The notes: a model not told the origin generated them from the sequence alone. 64,000 nucleotides of DNA from CBDCBA01 sp965214125 (GCA_965214125.1 CBDCBA010000006.1:1-64000); one strand, 5' to 3'. Shown: positions 34,276 through 44,316, counted from the first letter of the stretch. A program made the numbers and translations.

Positions 34276-35207
34276 TGGAACAGCGAGCTGTTCATCATCT
34301 TCAGCACGACCGGCCCGGCGAGGACGATGAAGCTGGCGGGGAAGATGAAGAGCACCAGCGGGAACGTGAGCTTCACGCTCGCCTTGGCGGCGGCCTCCTC
34401 GCTCTTGTGCTGGCGCTTCTGCCGCATCGCCTCCGCCTGGATGCGCAGGGCCATCGCGATGCTCGTGCCGAAGCGGTCGGCCTGGACGAGCATGGCGGTC
34501 AGGGCCTTCAGCGGGGCGTAGTCGGTGCGCTCGCCGAGGTTGCGCATCGCCTGCTGGCGCGGCAGGCCGATCTGGGTCTCCATGTGGCAGACGCTCAGTT
34601 CGCGGGCGAGCACCGGGTGGGCCAGGGCGAGCTCTTCGCCGACGCGCTGCATCGCGGCGTCGATGGTCAGGCCGGCCTCGACGCAGACGACCATGAGGTC
34701 CAGCGCGTCGGGCAACCCGCTTTCGAGGGCCTTCTTGTTCTTCTTGACCTTCGTGCCGAGCCAGAGCACGGGCAGGAAGTAGCCGACGCCGCCGGCGGCG
34801 CCGGCGTAAATCCACGGGTCGCCGCCGTTAGACGTGGCCAGCAGGAAGCCGCCGCCCAGGCCCAGGACCAGCAGCGCGTAGCGGGCGACGGCGAAGTTGC
34901 GCGGGGCGTCGGGCAGGTAGATTCCGCCGCTGACCAGCTTGCGGCGCAGGGCGAGCTTCTTCTCGCCCTTTTCGTCGTAAACGAGCGACGACACGCGCCG
35001 AACCAGTTGCAAGCCGAGCTCGCGCAGGCGCTGGGAGAGCTCCTGCTGCTTGCTCTTGCCCTGCCCGCCGATGCCGCGCAGGCGTTGGCGCACGCGGGCG
35101 TCGCCGCCGGCGGAGGTCGCCAGGCGCACCGCCGCATACCCGAAGGTGGCGGCGCTCAGGCCGCACAGGGTCGCGAAGGCGGCCATCATCGTCAGGGTCG
35201 AAGTCAT
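34272..35207 (-). CDS. tadC: Tad pilus inner-membrane protein TadC
   Basis: 311 residues of the type II secretion F (GspF/TadC) family. It has a membrane helix near the N-terminus, a pair at about 100-140, and one near the end (LFIFPASFIVLAGPVVL). The conserved LPDALDLMVVCVEAGLTIDA and LVQADRFGTSIAMALRIQAE are TadC signatures. Forms the platform with TadB for Flp pilus assembly. Last gene of the locus; its stop codon is the tip of the palindromic element. Confidence 0.93.
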   Translation of the reverse strand: MTSTLTMMAAFATLCGLSAATFGYAAVRLATSAGGDARVRQRLRGIGGQGKSKQQELSQRLRELGLQLVRRVSSLVYDEKGEKKLALRRKLVSGGIYLPDAPRNFAVARYALLVLGLGGGFLLATSNGGDPWIYAGAAGGVGYFLPVLWLGTKVKKNKKALESGLPDALDLMVVCVEAGLTIDAAMQRVGEELALAHPVLARELSVCHMETQIGLPRQQAMRNLGERTDYAPLKALTAMLVQADRFGTSIAMALRIQAEAMRQKRQHKSEEAAAKASVKLTFPLVLFIFPASFIVLAGPVVLKMMNSSLFQ

Positions 35208-35232
35208 ATCGGTGAGGTACGGGAGCCGCGGA

Positions 35233-36222
35233 CTAGAGCTTGACGGCGGTGATCTTGCGGATGACGAACAGGCCCATCGCGCACAGGGCGATCGCGGCGC
35301 CGAGCATCATCTTGCCGCTGGTGGTCGTGATGAGCACGCCGGCGTTCTCGGGGCTCATCAGGTACATGATGACGAACATCACCATCGGGAACGCCGCCAG
35401 GATGAAGCCGGTGAAGCGCCCCTCGGCGGTCTTGGCCTGAAGGTTCTGGGCGAGCTGAATGCGTTGGCGGAGCATGCCGGTGATGTTGTCGAGCACCTGC
35501 GCCAGGTCGCCGCCGGTTTGGCGTTGGACCATGACGGCGGTGACGAAGAAGGCGAAGTCGTTGCTCTCGATGCGCTCGGTCATGCCCTTGAGCGCGGCCT
35601 CGGGCGGCTGGCCGAGGCTGATCTCATCGTGGCAGCGGCCGAACTCTTCGCAGAGCGGGTTGGGCAGTTCGTCGCCCATCATCTGCAAGCCAACCGGAAA
35701 GCTGTGCCCGGCGCGGAGAGAGCGACCGAGGAAGTCGAGGCCGTCGGGAAGCTGCTCAGCGATCATGCGCTGGCGGCGCATGCGGCGGTTGCCGAGCCAG
35801 AGGAACGGCAGGTACCCGCCGACGACGAACCCGATCACGGCCGCGATCAGGCTGTACTGCACGAGGAACATCATCGTCCCGAGCACCGCGCCGATGGCGG
35901 CGCACACGGTAAGGAAACGTTCGACGGTGACGTCGCCGGTGGCCTGCTTCAGACTCGACTCGAGCTCCTGGGTGAAGCTGTACCGCGCGAGCATCTGGCG
36001 GAGGGCCGACTGCTGCTCGCCGGTGGAGAGCAGTGTTGGCTGGCCCGCGTCGGCCTTTTTGCCGGCCTTGGGCTTCTTGTCGATCAGGCGCGAGCGCAGG
36101 CGCTGGCGTTCCTCGCCCCGGCCGAACGCGCGAACCGATCCGCAGACCAGCAGCGCGACCGTCGCGAAGACAAGGGCGCAGAAGCCGAGCTGCTGGAGCA
36201 TGAGGAGGAGGGCGTCGTTCAC
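35233..36222 (-). CDS. tadB: Tad pilus inner-membrane protein TadB
   Basis: 329 residues from GTG 36222. GspF-family with membrane helices at about 8-28, 105-140 and 280-325. LPDGLDFLGRSLRAGHSFPV and VMVQRQTGGDLAQVLDNI are typical of TadB. Works with TadC and the ATPase CpaF. Ends 25 bases before tadC on the same strand. Confidence 0.93.
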   Translation of the reverse strand: MNDALLLMLQQLGFCALVFATVALLVCGSVRAFGRGEERQRLRSRLIDKKPKAGKKADAGQPTLLSTGEQQSALRQMLARYSFTQELESSLKQATGDVTVERFLTVCAAIGAVLGTMMFLVQYSLIAAVIGFVVGGYLPFLWLGNRRMRRQRMIAEQLPDGLDFLGRSLRAGHSFPVGLQMMGDELPNPLCEEFGRCHDEISLGQPPEAALKGMTERIESNDFAFFVTAVMVQRQTGGDLAQVLDNITGMLRQRIQLAQNLQAKTAEGRFTGFILAAFPMVMFVIMYLMSPENAGVLITTTSGKMMLGAAIALCAMGLFVIRKITAVKL

Positions 36223-36301
36223 AGGGGGGCTCCAGTGGCCAGTTGGGGTGCGCTGGCAAACGGACCCGCGACTGCCGTCGCGGCGTCGGGCGGACGGGGG
36301 T

Positions 36302-37882
36302 TTAGAAGGTCAGGCGGCGGTGGGTGAACATGTCGCTGGGCAGGCGGATGCCGCGGTGCTCGATGCGGTCGCAGACCTTCGGGCGGATGCCGTTGCACAT
36401 GAAGTGACCCTCGGCGTTGCCGTCGTGGTCGACGCCGCTCTGCTCGAAGGTGAAGAGGTTCTGCGTCTGGATCGTCTCGCCTTCCATGCCGTCGATCTCG
36501 GTGACGTAAGTTACCTTGCGCTTGCCGCCCGCGAGGCGGCTGGCCTGAACGACGATGTTCACGGCGCTGCAGATCTGCTGGCGCAGCCCGCGCGGCGGGA
36601 TGTCGTAGCCGGCCATCGCGACGAGCACTTCGAGACGGCTCAGGGCATCGCGCGGCGTGTTGGCGTGGACGGTGGTCATCGACCCGTCGTGGCCGGTGTT
36701 CATGGCCTGGAGCATGTCGATCGCTTCGCTGCCGCGCGTCTCGCCGATGATGATGCGATCGGGCCGCATGCGCAGGGAGTTCTTGACTAGGTCGCGGGCG
36801 CCGACCATGCCCTTGCCCTCGATGTTGGCCGGGCGCGTTTCGAGGCGGACAACGTGCGGCTGCTGGAGTTGCAGTTCGGCGGCATCTTCGCAGGTGATGA
36901 CGCGCTCGCCGGCAGGGATGTAGCGCGACAGGCAGTTGAGCAGGGTTGTCTTGCCCGAGCCCGTGCCGCCGCTGATGATCACGTTGCACCGCGCCTGCAC
37001 GGCGGCGCTGAGGAAGTCCATCACCGCCGGCGGGAACGCGCGGTGGCGGAGCAGGTCCTCGAGTTGCAGCGGCTTGGAGCCGAAGCGGCGAATGCTCATG
37101 GAGCTGCCGTCGAGCGCCAGCGGCGGGATAATGGCGTTGACGCGCGAGCCATCGGGCAGGCGGGCGTCGACCATCGGGCACGTCTCGTCGACCCGCCGCC
37201 CCACGCCCGCCACGATGCGGTCGATGATCTGCCGAAGGTGCTTTTCGTCGCGGAAGGTGATGTCGCTGACGCTGAGCCGGCCCTTGCGCTCGACGTAGAT
37301 CTGGTCGTGGCGGTTGACGAGGATGTCGCTGACGTCGGGGTCCTTCAGGATGGCTTCGAGCGGGCCGAAGCCGAAGGTTTCGTTGAGCACTTCCTCGACG
37401 AGCTTGTCCTGCTCGCTGGCGGAGATCAGGCCCTTTTCCTCGCTGGCCATCTCGAGGATGAGTTGGCGCACCTCGCGGCGGACCTGCTCCTGGCGCATCT
37501 TCTTGAGCGTCTGCATGTCCAGCCGCTCGATGAGCTGCTGGTGGATTTTCGTACGCAGTTGCTGCAGGTAGACCTGCCGCTCGCTCATGGGCTGCTTGAC
37601 CATCTTCGCCCGCACGGGGGCGGCCATCCCCTCGACGCGCTGCTGCGGGCCGCCGACGGCCTCGGGCGCCGCGGCGGGCCGGGCGCCGAAGATCGCCTTG
37701 CCCTTAGCAGCCGGCGTGGCGGCCGGGGTGGTCTCGGCGTCCGACACGTCGGGCACCGGAAGCGGCGCCTCCTTCGCGGGCGCCTTGGTCTTCGGGGATG
37801 GCGCGGGCGCCTGGGGCAGACCTTTGATGGCCTCCTCGGCGGGAAGCGTGGGGGCGGTGCCGGAGCGGTTGAACAGGCCCAT
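36302..37882 (-). CDS. cpaF: Tad secretion ATPase CpaF/TadA
   Basis: 526 residues. A Pro/Ala-rich N-terminal tail (1-95) is longer than usual. The GspE-type domain follows, with FGFGPLEAILKDPDVSDILV, Walker A IISGGTGSGKTTLLNCL (about 305), the Asp box region RMRPDRIIIGETRGSEAIDML and the His box VHANTPRDALSRLE. Drives pilus assembly as a hexamer. The last 60 residues (after QTQNLFTFEQ) contain CNGIRPKV, as in CpaF C-termini. Confidence 0.95.
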   Translation of the reverse strand: MGLFNRSGTAPTLPAEEAIKGLPQAPAPSPKTKAPAKEAPLPVPDVSDAETTPAATPAAKGKAIFGARPAAAPEAVGGPQQRVEGMAAPVRAKMVKQPMSERQVYLQQLRTKIHQQLIERLDMQTLKKMRQEQVRREVRQLILEMASEEKGLISASEQDKLVEEVLNETFGFGPLEAILKDPDVSDILVNRHDQIYVERKGRLSVSDITFRDEKHLRQIIDRIVAGVGRRVDETCPMVDARLPDGSRVNAIIPPLALDGSSMSIRRFGSKPLQLEDLLRHRAFPPAVMDFLSAAVQARCNVIISGGTGSGKTTLLNCLSRYIPAGERVITCEDAAELQLQQPHVVRLETRPANIEGKGMVGARDLVKNSLRMRPDRIIIGETRGSEAIDMLQAMNTGHDGSMTTVHANTPRDALSRLEVLVAMAGYDIPPRGLRQQICSAVNIVVQASRLAGGKRKVTYVTEIDGMEGETIQTQNLFTFEQSGVDHDGNAEGHFMCNGIRPKVCDRIEHRGIRLPSDMFTHRRLTF

Positions 37883-37945
37883 AGGGTGTCTCGGTCGGTG
37901 GTCGGTGCGGAGGAGTGCGAACTGGTGCGGAGCGCGGTCGCGGAC

Positions 37946-39106
37946 CTAGGCGGCCTTGGCCAGCTCACGCTTGCCGTCCCTGGCGACAGCCGTATTGCCC
38001 AGCGACTGGGCGAAGCGGCGGATCATCACGCTCATCTCGGCCTTGGGGCTGCGCGTCACCGCCGGCTCGCCGTAGTTGATGGCGTTGATTGCGGTCTTGT
38101 AGTCGTTGGGCACGGTCCAGCTAATCTCGATGCCCAACGCCCGCTCGACCTCGCTCGGGTTGATGTCCCAGCCGCGCTTCACGAAGCGATTGACGATCAC
38201 CTTGATCTTGCTGACCTCCACGCCCTGGCGGCGCAGCGTGCCGACGTAGCGCTCGGCGTTCTTGGCCGACGGGACGTTGAGCTGCATGACCACCACGTGC
38301 AAATCGCTGCTGGCGGCGGCGGTGGCGTAGATCGGGTCGACGCTCAGCACGCTGTCGAGCACCAGGTAGTCGTGGTTGCGTGCCAGCAAACCGATCAGGC
38401 GCTGGCAGCCGACCTGGGTGACACGCTGCGTCTCCTCCATCAGCTCGGGGCGGGCCATAATGCGCAGGCCGCTCTTGTCGTGAGTCACCAGCGCGTTCTC
38501 GACAAGCTGCTGGTCGACGCGATCGGCCGACTCCATCACGTCGGCGATGGTGTAGCTCGGGCGGATGTCGAACGCCCCGCTCACGCCGCCGCGGACCAGG
38601 TCGAGGTCGAGCAGCGCCGTGCGGTTGCCCTCCCCCGCGAGGCTGGCGGCGACGTTGCAGGCGATCGTGGTGCTGCCCACGCCGCCGACGGTCGGCACGA
38701 CGTGGACGACCTTGGCCTTGCGCCCCTCGCCGTGGGCGGCCGCGACGCGCTCCAGGGCGGTGCGCAGCGACTCCTCCGTCATCGGCAGCGGGATGAACTC
38801 GCGCACGCCGAAGCTCATGGACTTCATGAGCATCTGCGGGTCGAGCACCTGGCTCATGGCGAAGAAGGCCGTGCCCGCGTGGCGGCGCGGCATGCCGTCG
38901 AGGCCGTCGAGCACCTCGGCGGGCGAGGGGTCGAGGTTGACCATCGCCACCTGCGGCGCGTCGGCGCGGCGCAGGTGCTGCTCGAGCTCGGCGACGGTGC
39001 CAAACTGGTGCAGCACGGTCATGCCGTAGCCCGACAGCACCTCGGCCAGTTCGCTTCGATTGGTTTCGTCGGCGTCGACGATGACGGCGGTGAGTTGAAT
39101 AAACAT
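37946..39106 (-). CDS. cpaE: Tad locus ParA-like protein CpaE/TadZ
   Basis: 386 residues. An N-terminal receiver-like domain (1-120) without obvious phosphorylation is followed by a MinD/ParA-type ATPase. The P-loop region PTVGGVGSTTIACNVAASL lacks the second Lys of standard ParA, as is common in CpaE/TadZ. YLVLDSVLSV and KVIVNRFVKRGWDI follow. CpaE positions the pilus machinery at the pole in relatives. Confidence 0.92.
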   Translation of the reverse strand: MFIQLTAVIVDADETNRSELAEVLSGYGMTVLHQFGTVAELEQHLRRADAPQVAMVNLDPSPAEVLDGLDGMPRRHAGTAFFAMSQVLDPQMLMKSMSFGVREFIPLPMTEESLRTALERVAAAHGEGRKAKVVHVVPTVGGVGSTTIACNVAASLAGEGNRTALLDLDLVRGGVSGAFDIRPSYTIADVMESADRVDQQLVENALVTHDKSGLRIMARPELMEETQRVTQVGCQRLIGLLARNHDYLVLDSVLSVDPIYATAAASSDLHVVVMQLNVPSAKNAERYVGTLRRQGVEVSKIKVIVNRFVKRGWDINPSEVERALGIEISWTVPNDYKTAINAINYGEPAVTRSPKAEMSVMIRRFAQSLGNTAVARDGKRELAKAA

Positions 39107-39273
39107 GGCGTGCGTGGCGTGCGAGTCTGGTGTGGAGACGTCCCCCTTGCCCATGTCGGCTTGGACACGACCTCGGTTTAGGTCGGGCGATTTCAGAAGA
39201 GTCGAAGGGCTGGAAAAAGGCCGCCGCGCCCGAATCGGGCGCGGCGGCGGCGGTTGCTGGCTGGGTTCGCGGC

Positions 39274-41415
39274 CTACTCGTCGGCCGGCGTGAAGGCGTA
39301 GCGGCTTTCGAGGCGCGGGCCGGGCCGGGGGTGGGGGGGGTGGCCCTGGGCGTGGTTGTCGCGCCCGCCGCGGTCGGCGTCGTCCGGCAGACTCACGCCC
39401 GCCTCGCCGCCGAGTTGGCCGAAGACCATCAGCTCGAGGTCGTTGGGATGGTGCCACTTCTCGCCGGGGGCGGGCATCGCCTCGTCCAAAGCTTCGACGA
39501 GGTGCGGCGTGATCATGATGACCAGCTCGGTCTCCTGGCGCGAATACCGCACGCTGCGGAAGGCCGCCCCGATGATCGGAAGGTCGCCCAGGATCGGCAC
39601 CACGCTCTTACTGGCGATCGCCTTGCTTTGCAGCAGTCCGCCGATCGCAAGGGTCTGGCCCTCGTGCAGCTCGACCACCGTCGCCGCCGCCCGCTTGCTC
39701 AAACCGGGCACGCGGGTGCCGGCGGCGCTGACGCCGATGGAGTCGTCGAGGTCGCTGACCTCGGTGGCGAGGCGAAGCTCGATGCGGCCGTCGCCCAGCA
39801 CGATCGGCTGGTACGTGAGCTTGACGCCGAACTCGCGGTACTCGATGGCCACGCCCTCTTCCTGCGGCACGGGCACCGGGTACTCGCCGCCGGCGAGGAT
39901 CTCACCCTCTTCGCCGCTCTTGACGACCAGCTCGGGCTCGGCGAGCATTTTCAGCAGATTGCTGTCGCGCAGGGCGTTGAGGTAGTACGCGAACGGGTCG
40001 CCGCCGAGGCTGCCCAGGCCGAAGAGTTGAATGCCGGCGTTGGGATCGGGGATGCCGATGCCGGTCGCGCCGTCGTTGAAGCCAAGCGCGCGGACCTGGC
40101 CGATGTTGCTGCCGAAGATCGTGGCGGTGCCGTCGTCGAAGCCGAAGTTCACGCCGAACTCCTTGCCGGCCGTGCGCGACACCTCGGCGAAGCGGATCTT
40201 CAGCGCGACCTGCTGCTTGCCGGCAATCGTCATAAAGTCCTCGACCTCGCCGAACGCCGCGCCGATGCGGGCCGCCTGGCCGGCGACCGCCAGATTCGAG
40301 ACCGTGCCCGTCAGCCCGATGCGGCCGCCCAGATCGACCGCGCGGACGTCCTCACCCGGCAGCATCTCCTCGAGCTTTTGCTGCACGATGCGGAGATCGG
40401 TACCGCTTTGAAGCAGCAGCGTTTGCGACTGGTCCCACTGGTCCCAGAAGACAACCTGCGTCGTGCCCGCCTCGTGCGCGGTGACGAGCAACTGCGTCGG
40501 GCTAATCGGCTGGATCGTCGCAAGCGAGTCCTTCGCGATTGCCACCCGGTGAAACGGGCGTGTGGTCTCGATGATGCGACTGTCGTTGACGGTGACGAGC
40601 AACGCGCCGTCGAGCAACTGTCCGCCGGCGATGATTTCCACATCGTGCGGCGGCTTCTCGCTTACCGCTTCGGACACCGGCATCGATGAGACGGGAACTT
40701 GTGGTTCCACTGCCTCGACCGGCTCGGCAACTGGCACGATCGCGGGCTCAACGGGCGTGAACTCAGGCGTTGCCGGCGCGGGGCCGACATCGAGCACGTC
40801 CAGCTCGTTCGCCTCGGGGGCGACGGTGTCTTCACCGGTGAGGAGCGCATCGAGCAGTTCCATCGCTTCCTTGGCCTCGGCCTCGCGATCAGGCGACGGC
40901 TTGTCCGCCATCGGCGCGTCTGCGTCGAACGGCGGCAGCGGCATGATCGGCAAATCGACCTGCTCGGCCTCCGCGACAGACGGCTCGGCCTCCGCGGGAA
41001 ACTCAGGCGCCGCAAAACTGTTTTTCGCGAACGGGTTGCCGACAACGAGCAGGTCGTCGAGCACGCTCCAGCCGGCATCGTCGGACTCGGGCGCCGGCGG
41101 CTCGACTTGCAGTTCGTCGGCGGCGCGGGCCTCCACGGCCTCGGCCTGGGCGAGCAGGCGGTCGAAGGCGGCGTCGATCAGGTCCGCCCGCGGCGCGCCG
41201 GCGTGTGGGTCTGCGGCCGTCGGCGCGGGGGAGCCGCCGAACAGGGCGTAAACGCCCAGCGTGGCGGCGGCCGTCGCGGCGGCGACGAGCATCTTGCCGG
41301 TGCCGCGCGTGCGAATCGCACTGGCCGGGGCGGCGGGGTGGGCGGGGTTGGCGCGGCCGGTCGGCCCGCGCTTCGCGGCGGCACTCTGTTGGGTGGTGTT
41401 CGAGGTGCGGTTCAT
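39274..41415 (-). CDS. cpaC: Tad secretin CpaC/RcpA
   Basis: 713 residues, longer than most CpaC because of a 270-residue acidic, Pro/Glu-rich N-terminal region after a membrane anchor (KMLVAAATAAATLGVYALFG). The pilus-secretin N-terminal domain (about 285-350, VNDSRIIETTRPFHRVAIA) is followed by a BON-like segment and the secretin domain (about 425-650): VALKIRFAEVSRT, LAEPELVVKSGEEGEILAGG, FGVKLTYQPIVLGDGRI and TELVIMITPHLVEAL. Forms the outer-membrane pore of the Flp pilus. Confidence 0.93.
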   Translation of the reverse strand: MNRTSNTTQQSAAAKRGPTGRANPAHPAAPASAIRTRGTGKMLVAAATAAATLGVYALFGGSPAPTAADPHAGAPRADLIDAAFDRLLAQAEAVEARAADELQVEPPAPESDDAGWSVLDDLLVVGNPFAKNSFAAPEFPAEAEPSVAEAEQVDLPIMPLPPFDADAPMADKPSPDREAEAKEAMELLDALLTGEDTVAPEANELDVLDVGPAPATPEFTPVEPAIVPVAEPVEAVEPQVPVSSMPVSEAVSEKPPHDVEIIAGGQLLDGALLVTVNDSRIIETTRPFHRVAIAKDSLATIQPISPTQLLVTAHEAGTTQVVFWDQWDQSQTLLLQSGTDLRIVQQKLEEMLPGEDVRAVDLGGRIGLTGTVSNLAVAGQAARIGAAFGEVEDFMTIAGKQQVALKIRFAEVSRTAGKEFGVNFGFDDGTATIFGSNIGQVRALGFNDGATGIGIPDPNAGIQLFGLGSLGGDPFAYYLNALRDSNLLKMLAEPELVVKSGEEGEILAGGEYPVPVPQEEGVAIEYREFGVKLTYQPIVLGDGRIELRLATEVSDLDDSIGVSAAGTRVPGLSKRAAATVVELHEGQTLAIGGLLQSKAIASKSVVPILGDLPIIGAAFRSVRYSRQETELVIMITPHLVEALDEAMPAPGEKWHHPNDLELMVFGQLGGEAGVSLPDDADRGGRDNHAQGHPPHPRPGPRLESRYAFTPADE

Positions 41416-41510
41416 CGCGGTGGGGCAGGTGGCGGTTATGGCAGTGGAGGCAGGATGGATTGGACTGCGACGCCACGCGAACGAGCTGGCGGTGTGCAGA
41501 AACTTGGCGG

Positions 41511-42653
41511 CTACTCGTCGGACGCGGTCGCGGGCGTATCGCCCTGCTGCGCGGGCTCGGCCGGCTTCTGCGATGGACGGTCCGGCACGGTGGCCCGATC
41601 GCTCACGCCGCCGCGGATCACCTCAACGACGTGCGGCGCCGGACGGGGCGGGCCCGCCGGGCGAGTGGCTGGGGAGTTCGGAGCGGTCGCCTCAATCGGC
41701 GTGGCATCGCCGATGGCTCCCACCGGGCCGGGCGCTTCGATGGGCGCGTTGCCACCGATCGACGCGATCTGGCCGCCGGGGGCGAAGGGATCGACTGCAT
41801 CCTCGTCGTCGCCGGCCCAGGGGTCGCGCGGCGCGGCCTCGTCCTTCTTGCGGCCGGTGAGCTCGGTGAGTGTCAACCCTTCGAAGCGGGAAAGCGTGCG
41901 GTCGCCAGCGGCGCGAAGCACCATGCGGGGCGCGCCGTTGGCGTACGCGAGTTCGATGCGCGCCGCCTGCTCGGGGGTCACAAGGAGCGTGACGCTGCTC
42001 TTGGGCCCCTCTTCGTTGAGCTTCTCGCCGTCGGTCGCCTCGACCTTGGCGCGGCCCGCGAGGGTGCCGTCGACGGCGAGCACGCGAACGTCCTGGACGA
42101 TGGTCCGGGCGATCGGCGGGCCGTCGCCGCGCAGGGTCGAGACGATGTCGACGCGGGAATCGGGCAGGAGGAAGCCGCGCAGGCCGCTGTAGGCGTCGAC
42201 GTTGACGGTCATGGCACGCTTGCCGCTTTGCAGCAGCGCGGCCAGGCCGCCCTCGGCGCCGGCGGGGGCCAGGTGTTCGGTCATAATCGGCTGGCCGGCG
42301 GCAATCGGACTCGCGGCGACTCGCGGCCCTTGCTTGCCGTCGGCGTCACTCGCGGAGAACGCGTCGGCCTGCAGGAGCGAGGCGATGCTGCCAAAGGCCG
42401 ACGGCGGCAGCACGTCCACCGGCACGTAGACGACCTTCAAATCGTCAGGGTTGATCTCGTCGCCGGCGGAAACGGCCTGCGTCGCGACGACCATCTGGGC
42501 CATCGGTACCGCCGGCTGTTGGTTGGCGCCGTTGCCGCCGGCTTGGCCGGGGACGGGGCGTTGCACGAGCATCCAGCCCATGCCGGCGGCGCCGACACCG
42601 AGGACGCCCGCGGCGGCGAGGGGCAGGTACTTTTTGATCTTGTCGGTGTCCAT
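41511..42653 (-). CDS. cpaB: Flp pilus assembly protein CpaB/RcpC
   Basis: 380 residues. One N-terminal membrane helix (YLPLAAAGVLGVGAAGMGWML), an SAF/antifreeze-like domain (AVSAGDEINPDDLKVVYVPV), then the RcpC domain (RAMTVNVDAYSGLRGFLLPD, SRVDIVSTLRGDG). The C-terminal 110 residues are Pro/Asp-rich and unlike the family. Helps the secretin CpaC. The upstream spacer carries an insertion sequence. Confidence 0.92.
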   Translation of the reverse strand: MDTDKIKKYLPLAAAGVLGVGAAGMGWMLVQRPVPGQAGGNGANQQPAVPMAQMVVATQAVSAGDEINPDDLKVVYVPVDVLPPSAFGSIASLLQADAFSASDADGKQGPRVAASPIAAGQPIMTEHLAPAGAEGGLAALLQSGKRAMTVNVDAYSGLRGFLLPDSRVDIVSTLRGDGPPIARTIVQDVRVLAVDGTLAGRAKVEATDGEKLNEEGPKSSVTLLVTPEQAARIELAYANGAPRMVLRAAGDRTLSRFEGLTLTELTGRKKDEAAPRDPWAGDDEDAVDPFAPGGQIASIGGNAPIEAPGPVGAIGDATPIEATAPNSPATRPAGPPRPAPHVVEVIRGGVSDRATVPDRPSQKPAEPAQQGDTPATASDE

Positions 42654-42884
42654 CGCGAGGGGGTGAGAGAGTGGTGGGGGCTGGGCCGGGGTGGCGTCCG
42701 GCATCGGGCCGCCTTCACCCGGTGCGTCGGGCCGTCCTCCCGAGCGGTTTAGCCTGGGCAAAGCGACTCAAAGATTTGCAAGCAGCCTGCGCGTTATCGG
42801 CGACGGCGGCTTGAACCCAATTCGCTCTCGGCAAAACGTCAACGCGAGCGGCCCGACGCGTGGTGCGTCGGGCCGCCGTTGAGT

Positions 42885-43745
42885 TAGGGAGCGCGGACAT
42901 TCAGGTCAGGTGGTGATGCCCGCGGCGAGCCAGACGAAGGCGAGGTAGTTGGCCGCTTTCTTCTCGTACCGCGTGGCGACGCGTCGGCAGGCCTTGATGC
43001 GGCCGAAGAACCGCTCGATCATGTTCCGCCGCCTGTACCGCACCGGGTCGTGGGTCCGGCCGGTGTTGCGGCCGCGGTGAGGCTTGATGCAGCCCCGGCC
43101 GCCGGCCTGCTCGATCAACCCGTGGTTCTCGAGGCTGTCGTAGGCGGCGTCGGCGACGACGTGGCGTGGCCGCAGGCCGTCGATCAACGCCGGGAGCATC
43201 GGGCAGTCGCCGTCGTTGCCGGGCGTGAGGATCAGTCGCCGCGGGCGGCCCCGGCCGTCGGTGGCGGCGTGGAGCTTGCTGCTGAGCCCGCCGCGGCTGC
43301 GCCCCAGGCACCGTCGCCGGTCGGCGGCGTCTTTTTTTCGTCGGCGAGCCGCCGGCCGGTCGAGGCGGTCGGGTGGGCCTTGATGCTCGTGCTGTCGATC
43401 TGGAGCTCTTCGGCTGCCCCGCCGGCCAAGTCCTGTCCCAACGCCTGTCCGACCCGCTCCCACACGCCCGAAGCGGCCCAGCGGTCGTACCGCTTCCAGA
43501 CCGTGTTGGGCTTGCCCAACCGCGGCGGCAGGTCGGCCCAGGCGGCACCGGTCTTGAGCACCCAGAGGCAGGCATCGACGAAGGTGCGGTTGTCGGCCGC
43601 GGTGCGGCCGGGGTCGGTGGCCTTGCCCGGCAGCAGGTGCTCGATCCGCGCCCACTGTGCGTCGGTCAGCTCGTGGCGTCGTCTCATCTCGTCATGCTGC
43701 CGCCACGGCCCAAATCGCGCTACGCCTGAATGTCCGCGCTCCCTA
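42885..43745. mobile_element. IS5-family (IS427-like) insertion sequence
   Basis: The element is bounded by perfect 21-base inverted repeats: TAGGGAGCGCGGACATTCAGG at 42885-42905 and its inverse at 43725-43745. The outer TA on each side is the likely target duplication, so the element proper is about 857 bp. It carries a complete two-frame transposase. It sits between cpaB and tadE, so it may split the Tad operon. Confidence 0.92.
42906..43687 (-). CDS. IS5-type DDE transposase made by -1 frameshifting
   Basis: The first frame (ATG 43687) gives RRRHELTDAQWARIEHLLPG, then WADLPPRLGKPNTVWKRY and the first catalytic Asp in IDSTSIKAHPTA. At 43331-43337 the minus strand reads A AAA AAG, a canonical -1 slippery heptamer. 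The -1 frame continues DAADRRRCLGRSRGG, LSSKLHAATD, VVADAAYDS (second Asp) and NMIERFFGRIKACRRVATRY (Glu). Combined length about 260. Both frames are intact, so the enzyme may be active. Confidence 0.9.
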
Positions 43746-43762
43746 GATGTCGAGAGGCCGCG

Positions 43763-44233
43763 TCATCCCTCGCGTCGCATCACTGCGCGGCCGGACAGGT
43801 CGCCGTTGATGTGCCCGCCCAGGCTCGTGACGAAGACGCTGAACTGCGACCAAGGGGCATTGACCTCGATGAGAATTGCGTCGCCCTCCCCCATCGCGCT
43901 GACGGTTGCGGCCGTGTCAGTGTTGCCGTCCTTGATGTCGACGTTGTAGTTCGCCCCGGAGAGCCCGCCGCGCGACATCGCGAGGGAGACGGCGCTCGTC
44001 ACGTCGCTGTTGGTCGCCCCCGGCACAATCGCCGCCCGCGCTCCGGCGTAGGCGGCGCCTTGAAGCGAGTGCTTGATGTAAAACGCCCAGCCGAACTCGA
44101 TCGCGCCGAAGACGACCATCAGCAGCACCGGCAGGACCAGCGCGGCCTCGAGCAGGATCGAGCCGCGCCGCCGGCGACGGCTCGGGCGCAGCGGCGGACG
44201 GGCGATGGCGATGGCGTCGGCTTGCTGTTGCAT
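43763..44233 (-). CDS. tadE: TadE-like pseudopilin
   Basis: 156 residues from ATG 44233, with AAGGGA upstream. A basic leader (RRRRRGS) is followed by the prepilin-like hydrophobic stretch ILLEAALVLPVLLMVVFGAI and EFGWAFYIKHSLQGAAYAGA, the TadE signature. Processed by the CpaA peptidase and needed for pilus assembly. Ends just outside the IS, which separates it from cpaB. Confidence 0.9.
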   Translation of the reverse strand: MQQQADAIAIARPPLRPSRRRRRGSILLEAALVLPVLLMVVFGAIEFGWAFYIKHSLQGAAYAGARAAIVPGATNSDVTSAVSLAMSRGGLSGANYNVDIKDGNTDTAATVSAMGEGDAILIEVNAPWSQFSVFVTSLGGHINGDLSGRAVMRREG

Positions 44234-44316
44234 GAAACGGTCCCTTGTGATCCTTCGAATCCGGCGCCCGGCCACGCCAGTGGCGGCGACTTTTCGGACG
44301 TGGTGCGGTGTGGTGG

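Noticed and set aside
36854..39181. 775-codon open frame on the plus strand
   Set aside because: Antisense shadow of cpaF and cpaE; His/Asp/Arg-rich without any motif.
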